Positions 14,387-18,551 of a stretch of 18,551 nucleotides of DNA are shown one piece after another; within the stretch, counting starts at the first letter, position 1; each line of letters begins with the position of its first letter. Made by a program: the position numbers and the translations under genes. The stretch comes from JBHIET01 sp046760785. Its GTDB lineage: Bacteria > Chloroflexota > Anaerolineae > B4-G1. A model generated the notes under the pieces. The model had not been told where the DNA came from. It ran no database searches and saw only the letters and a program-made list of their open reading frames with translations. Where the stretch lies: contig JBHIET010000070.1 of NCBI GenBank assembly GCA_046760785.1, positions 1 through 18,551 on the forward strand, in the 5' to 3' direction.

Positions 14387-14389
14387 ACA

Positions 14390-15772
14390 CTAATAGGGCA
14401 CGGTGAGGATCAAGGTCACACCCTTGCTCGGTGCCGTGTCAATGTCCAGTGTGCCATCGAGCAGACGAGCGCGCTCACGGATATTCCGCAACCCCTGCCC
14501 TTTATTGACCGGCAGTTCCGAGAATCCGACCCCATCGTCGGAGATGTGGAGTTGCAGCTCATTTGTGTCGTATCGCAGATTCACCTCGACCCGTCGGGCC
14601 CGGGCGTGCCGGGCTGCATTGGTCAACGCTTCGCGCGCGATTTGGAAGACGTGCTGGCGACGCTCGGCCCCTAGCCCCCGCCCATTCTCACCCTCGACGA
14701 TGAACTCTGTCTCCAGCAGCGTGTTGACGCGAAAGTCCTTGAGCATCTTTCTCAGGCCCGTCTCCAGGTCATCGTCCGGCATCTCGCCACGCAGGTCGAA
14801 GATGTAGCGGCGGATATCCTTGATCGTCTGGTTCAAGCTATCTATCGCGCGTGTCAGTTGGGAGCGTGCCATCTCCGGCTCATCAGAAATACTATGCCGG
14901 GCTCCCTCCAATATGAGCCCGGCAGCGTAGATAGACTGGATGATGCCGTCGTGTAACTCTCGCCCAATGCGCTCTCGCTCTCTGTCCAGCGCCTGCCTTC
15001 GCTCCACGTTCTCCAGCCACAGCTCAATATCATTCAGGGCCACGCCCAGCGCTCGCACAACCCCATACGTGATGGCGATGCCACACAGGCCACGGAGAAG
15101 CAAAATTGGGACGCCTGTCACCTGCAGAAGCGTCTCTTGATTGAGCCAACTGGCGGGAAAGAAAGGGGCAGCCGGACCGATCAACCCTCCAAACAGAGCG
15201 AAGAACCCCAGGGCGAGCCAGGTTACGCGCAGGTAGGGCTTGATCAGCAACAGCCGGTCGCGCTCGATGGTACGGTACGCCTGGCGGCGGAGCCCCCACG
15301 CCCCCAGCAGGCCGCCGGGCAGCGCCAGCACGTAGCGCGCAGCGATCTCGCCGCCAAGCCAGACTTGCTTCAGTGGCACACCGGCCAGGCGAGCGACGAT
15401 CAAGCCGATCAACCACAGCGCGAAGAGTCCGCCGACAACCGTCCAACACTCCCGCTCTCGCCTTTCCAGCGACACAAGGGTTTGCAGGGCGAAAGCCAAC
15501 AGAAAAGCATAGCCAGCGCCCAGCAGAAGCAGCCTGAGCCAGGCAAGCGACGAGGCCGAAGCGCTCGATAGCCCAGTCCACACAAGGCTCCAGGCCACTA
15601 ACGCCTCACAGAACCCGAAAGCGGCCAGCAGTAGAAAGTTGCGCGCAACCTCTAGTCGTGCGCTGCGGCGAGCCAGAAATACAATTGAGAAGCCCAGGAC
15701 AAAAAAGGCCTGTCCATATAAGAAGGCCAGCACCAATTGATGAGCAGCGAGAACATCTCGCAGCCAAGCCAT
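14390..15772 (-). CDS. Membrane sensor histidine kinase (NarL-type, HisKA_3)
   Basis: 460 residues. The N-terminal ~240 residues contain about seven hydrophobic helices with short loops and no recognisable extracytoplasmic sensor domain, so sensing may be within the membrane. A short linker leads to HisKA_3 with GRELHDGIIQS, phosphoacceptor His274, and a DIRRYIFDLRG segment typical of this subfamily. The HATPase domain has REALTNAARHARA (N box), DDGVGF (G1) and GLRNIRERARLL (G2). ATG 15772 has GGTGG eight bases upstream and a promoter at 15839-15811. The regulator gene downstream is its likely partner. The stimulus cannot be read from the sequence. Confidence 0.93.
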   Translation of the reverse strand: MAWLRDVLAAHQLVLAFLYGQAFFVLGFSIVFLARRSARLEVARNFLLLAAFGFCEALVAWSLVWTGLSSASASSLAWLRLLLLGAGYAFLLAFALQTLVSLERRERECWTVVGGLFALWLIGLIVARLAGVPLKQVWLGGEIAARYVLALPGGLLGAWGLRRQAYRTIERDRLLLIKPYLRVTWLALGFFALFGGLIGPAAPFFPASWLNQETLLQVTGVPILLLRGLCGIAITYGVVRALGVALNDIELWLENVERRQALDRERERIGRELHDGIIQSIYAAGLILEGARHSISDEPEMARSQLTRAIDSLNQTIKDIRRYIFDLRGEMPDDDLETGLRKMLKDFRVNTLLETEFIVEGENGRGLGAERRQHVFQIAREALTNAARHARARRVEVNLRYDTNELQLHISDDGVGFSELPVNKGQGLRNIRERARLLDGTLDIDTAPSKGVTLILTVPY

Positions 15773-15810
15773 CTAGCAATCCACCCTTTCCTCTGATGAT
15801 CTTCTTTTTA

Positions 15811-15839
15811 ATTATACTAGCAATGGCCTTTGGAGGCAA
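15811..15839 (-). promoter_or_regulatory. Promoter of the kinase-regulator pair
   Basis: Minus strand: -35 TTGCCT (15839-15834), 17-bp spacer, perfect -10 TATAAT (15816-15811), about 40 bp before the kinase start. Confidence 0.65.
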
Positions 15840-15944
15840 GGGGCAGGCTACTCCGCCGAAAAAGCTGTAATCAGTTCATGCTTGGGATTGTGCGCGAGTC
15901 GAAATTCACCTGCTACGTCAGACCTCCTCAACTGGCGAGCCATC

Positions 15945-16412
15945 TCACGGAACGATCTTGCTCTCTGGCGCAGGGCCATGGTACGAGAAGATCGTGGTAG
16001 GTCCTGCGAAATCGTCAATCAACGCGATCCCTTCCAGGACGAGTTCATCTTCCCGCACCTCATACCGCCCCTCGTAGGCCGACTGCGAAGGCAGGTTGTT
16101 CCCACCAGTTATGGTCATCGTCAGTGTGCCCCCCTCTGTCCGCCACTCACCCCAAAAGTCGTGGAACGTCTCAAAGCGATGGCTCGCCAGGACGGCCTTG
16201 AAGGTTCCGTCAGGGAAGAAGCCGATGTGCAATGGGTCGCCTGGCTCGGTCGCAGTCCCGTCCCCCCCAACCCGCCGTGTCTCCACCCAGACTGCGACCA
16301 GGCGCTCATCGTATCCCGTCGAGGGCATCGGTGTAGCCATAAAAGGTAGATTGCAAGCCAATAGTACCACAATTACAAAAAGACCTAGGGCCAGGATTGT
16401 CCTTCTCTTCAC
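15945..16412 (-). CDS. Small lipoprotein with lipocalin-like repeat strands
   Basis: 155 residues. The N-terminus KRR, a hydrophobic stretch and VLLAC give a lipobox with Cys20, so it should be lipid-anchored outside the membrane. The mature part contains alternating strands (AVWVETRR, HIGFFPDGTFKAVL, FWGEWRTEGGTLTMT, GRYEVREDELVLEG) similar to small lipocalin-like or DUF proteins that form a beta barrel. This is a shape argument, not a family match. I chose GTG 16412 because a GAGGTG ribosome site precedes it and the signal sequence begins there. The frame stays open to 16637 but that part has no secretion logic and overlaps the truncated DUF3800 gene. Confidence 0.78.
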   Translation of the reverse strand: MKRRTILALGLFVIVVLLACNLPFMATPMPSTGYDERLVAVWVETRRVGGDGTATEPGDPLHIGFFPDGTFKAVLASHRFETFHDFWGEWRTEGGTLTMTITGGNNLPSQSAYEGRYEVREDELVLEGIALIDDFAGPTTIFSYHGPAPESKIVP

Positions 16413-16542
16413 ACCACACCTCACTTTCTCCCTCACCACCCTCTCGCGACCTGCTTTTGTCGGCCGGTTCAACGCTCCGGCCGTACATGGAAACGTCTTC
16501 GGGCGGATGACCAAATCCTCTCTGGGCTGAGCGCATGCGAGA

Positions 16543-16875
16543 TCACTTCCCCGGCCAGATGGCAGCAAAGCAATCCTTACTTCCCCCGAAAGCAGTGCAG
16601 CACGCTCGTTGTGTCGAAAAGAGCGCGTGAGCCTCAAGCGGGAGCCATGCCAAGCCTCGATACACCAGCCGTAGAAAGCGATTGCTGGCCAGGCTGGCCT
16701 TAATCTCGGCTAGATGCCTGAGGTGGGGAGGCAGCGCCTGTCTCCACGCCCGTTCGAGTGCCCGGCGCAGCGATGCTGGCTCGGCTGTCCTGAGCACCGC
16801 CAAGACGAAGTGGTTCGCCGACCCCTTCGCTAGCCTCAGAGCGCCTGACTCATCGAGGTATAGGTAAACCACCAC
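16543..16875 (-). pseudogene. Truncated DUF3800 protein gene
   Basis: The N-terminal ~80 residues carry the DUF3800 hallmark YLDESG, then HFVLAVL, an Arg/Ala-rich helix and IKAS. Members usually exceed 200 residues. Here the frame turns into unrelated sequence after about LEAHALF and stops at residue 110, with no continuation found by eye in the other minus frames. It begins with GTG 6 bp after the formate dehydrogenase stop and has no clear ribosome site of its own. Most likely a remnant left by a deletion or rearrangement. Confidence 0.6.
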
Positions 16876-16881
16876 CGGTGA

Positions 16882-18551
16882 TCACCGCTCTACCGGCTCC
16901 ACCCGCACCGCGCAGACCTTGTACTCGGGGATCTTCGCCACCGGGTCGAGGGCGGCGTGGGTCAGCGCGTTGGCAGCCGCCTCGGCGAAGTGGAAGGGAA
17001 TAAAGACCACGCCAGGCCGGATGCGCGGAGTCAGCCGCACCCCCAGTTTGATCTCCCCCCTCCGGCTGGCAACCCGCACCCGCTTTGCGCCATCCAGCCC
17101 GATGCGGGCCGCGTCATCTGGGTGCATCTCCACGTAGGCCTCCGGCACCTCCTGCTCCAGCTTCTCCGACCGCCGGGTCATCGTGCCGGTGTGCCAGTGG
17201 AACATCAGCCGCCCCGTCGTCAGGGTGAAGGGATACTCCTCGTCCGGCAGCTCCGCCGCTTCCTGGAAGTGGATGGCGTGGAACTTGCCCTTGCCCCGGC
17301 TGAACTTGTTCTTGTGGAGGTAGGGCGTGCCAGGGTGGTCCAGTGTGGGGCACGGCCACTGCAGGAAGCCCAGTTCCTTCAGTCGCTCGTAACTCACACC
17401 GCCGTAGATGGGGGTCAGGGAGGCGATTTCGTCCATGATTTCCTTAGGGGAGGGGTAATCCCACTGCGTATTGCATGTTCCGTATTGCGTGAAACGCTGC
17501 ACCAATTCGCAGATGATTTTCCAATCAGGCCAACTCTCGCTTATGGGCTCGATGGCTTTGCGCACCCGCTGGATGCGGCGGTCGGTGCCGGTGAAGGTGC
17601 CGTTCTTCTCAGCAAACGACGCACCCGGCAGCACCACGTGCGCCAATCGCGCTGTCTCCGACAGGAAGATGTCCTGCACCACCAGGAACTCGATCTGCTC
17701 CAGGCAGTGGCGGGCGTGGTTGACGTCGGGGTCGGCCACCAAGGGGTTCTCGCCCATGACGTACAGTGCCCGCAGGCGACCATCGCCGACAGCGTCAATC
17801 ATCTCCGTCACCGTCAGGCCAACGTTCAGGTCCGAGGTGCTGCCCCAGGCCTTCTTGAACTTCTCTTGCACCTCAGGGGAGGTGACCTTCTGGTAGCCTG
17901 GGTAGACGTTGGCCAGCGCACCCAGGTCGCACGCGCCCTGGACGTTGTTCTGACCACGCAATGGGTTGACGCCGCCGCCGGCCACGCCCACGTTGCCACA
18001 CAGCATGGCCAGGTTGGCGCAACTCTTAACGTTGTCGGTGCCGGTGGTGTGCTGCGTGATGCCCATGGCGTAGACGATGGCGGAGGGCCTGTTGGTCGCG
18101 TACATGCGCGCTGCTTCGCGCAGGCCGTCGGCCGGGATGGAGCTGATCTCCTCGACGCGCTCCGGCGTGTACTCCTCCACCAGCACCTTCATCTCCTCGT
18201 ATCCTTCGGTGCGCGCGGCGATGTACTCCTCGTCCGCCAGCCCTTCGCTGATGATGACGTTCATCAGCCCATTGAGCACGGCGACGTCGGTGCCCGGACG
18301 GAAGCGCAGGTAGAGATCGGACAGACGGGCCATCTGGGTCTCACGCGGGTCAATCACGACCAGTTTGGCCCCGTGCTGTTCCACTCCCTGTATGATGCGA
18401 CTGGCGACGAGCGGGTGTCCCTCAGACGTATTCGACCCGATGATGAGAAAACAATTCGTGTCCGTCTCGAACTCAGGGAGCGAGTTTGTCATGGCTCCAC
18501 TCCCAAACGCGGCGACCAGACCGGCCACCGTGGGGGAGTGTCAGAGACGGG
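16882..18551 (-). CDS. fdhF: Formate dehydrogenase catalytic (alpha) subunit, selenocysteine type, 5' end outside window
   Basis: Oxidises formate to CO2 (or the reverse) at a molybdenum or tungsten bis-pterin centre. About 555 codons are visible; the N-terminal Fe-S region lies beyond the window edge. The family signature runs R-L-(TGA)-H-SPTVAGL-VAAFGSGAMTNS, and the TGA at 18543-18541 occupies the place of the catalytic Sec or Cys (Sec140 in E. coli FdhF, in RVUHGPSVAGL). Downstream are GSNTSEGHP, DPRETQMARL, NPLRGQNNVQGACD, MGENPLVADPD and a C-terminal pterin-binding domain ending KVCAVRVEPVER. No other stop interrupts the frame and conservation is continuous across the TGA. A SECIS-like hairpin follows it directly. 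An unaware gene caller would start at GTG 18528 and lose the active site. Confidence 0.93.
18498..18540 (-). promoter_or_regulatory. Bacterial SECIS element (selenocysteine insertion)
   Basis: Directly after the TGA, on the minus strand, CACTCCC (18540-18534) pairs with GGGAGTG (18504-18498). Inside, GGTGGCC pairs with GGTCGCC (7 bp, two G-U) around apical loop GGTCT (18522-18518). The loop starts 18 nt after the TGA. From memory, both the loop sequence and this spacing equal those of the E. coli fdhF SECIS, the SelB-binding hairpin. Confidence 0.9.

Noticed and set aside
16461..16483. 7-bp hairpin CGGCCGG/CCGGCCG upstream of the lipoprotein as a terminator for the DUF3800 remnant
   Set aside because: It is followed by ACAAAAG on the minus strand, not by a T run, and could arise by chance in GC-rich DNA.
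18541..18543. TGA read as a nonsense mutation or frameshift in formate dehydrogenase
   Set aside because: Position matches the catalytic Sec codon, the frame is conserved on both sides and a SECIS-type hairpin follows immediately.

Overview
This 18.5 kb window is a housekeeping and signalling segment of a GC-rich bacterial genome. Several traits suggest Chloroflexota, perhaps an anaerobic Anaerolineae-like lineage: an archaeal-type S-adenosylmethionine synthetase, NarL-family two-component systems with multi-helix membrane sensors, a DUF5666-repeat secreted protein, a sortase behind murJ, and self-complementary palindromic repeats between genes. The lineage call is an inference from gene style, not a direct reading.

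Layout. (1) 142-1546, minus: archaeal-type methionine adenosyltransferase under a complete SAM-I (S-box) riboswitch with an intrinsic terminator. Its promoter lies back-to-back with a promoter that faces a tRNA-Val(CAC) across a multi-hairpin palindromic element. (2) 1995-4650, plus: an orphan sensor histidine kinase overlapping a polytopic membrane protein. (3) 8296-4603, minus: a tight cluster of murJ (lipid II flippase), a SAM methyltransferase, a sortase and a small membrane protein. (4) 8602-11867, plus: rpsO, pnp and lepB, diverging from murJ, with structured leaders before rpsO and pnp. (5) 15772-11942, minus: a sensor kinase, a response regulator, a terminator, then a secreted protein with five tandem DUF5666-like repeats. 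(6) 18551-15945, minus: the 3' part of a molybdopterin formate dehydrogenase, a truncated DUF3800 gene and a small lipoprotein.

The most striking signal is at the right edge. The formate dehydrogenase frame continues through an in-frame TGA at 18543-18541, exactly where the family carries its catalytic selenocysteine/cysteine. This TGA is followed at once by a hairpin whose apical loop sequence and spacing match my recollection of the E. coli fdhF SECIS. The gene is therefore read as a selenoprotein gene and not as a broken one, which implies a selenocysteine-decoding system elsewhere in the genome.

The second notable system is a bacterial SAM-I riboswitch controlling an archaeal-family MAT, with a candidate antiterminator visible in the sequence. 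Other candidates are a two-state rpsO leader, in which an upstream hairpin competes with a Shine-Dalgarno-sequestering one, a long pnp leader hairpin, and palindromic repeats placed between a promoter and its tRNA and between a kinase and its regulator.
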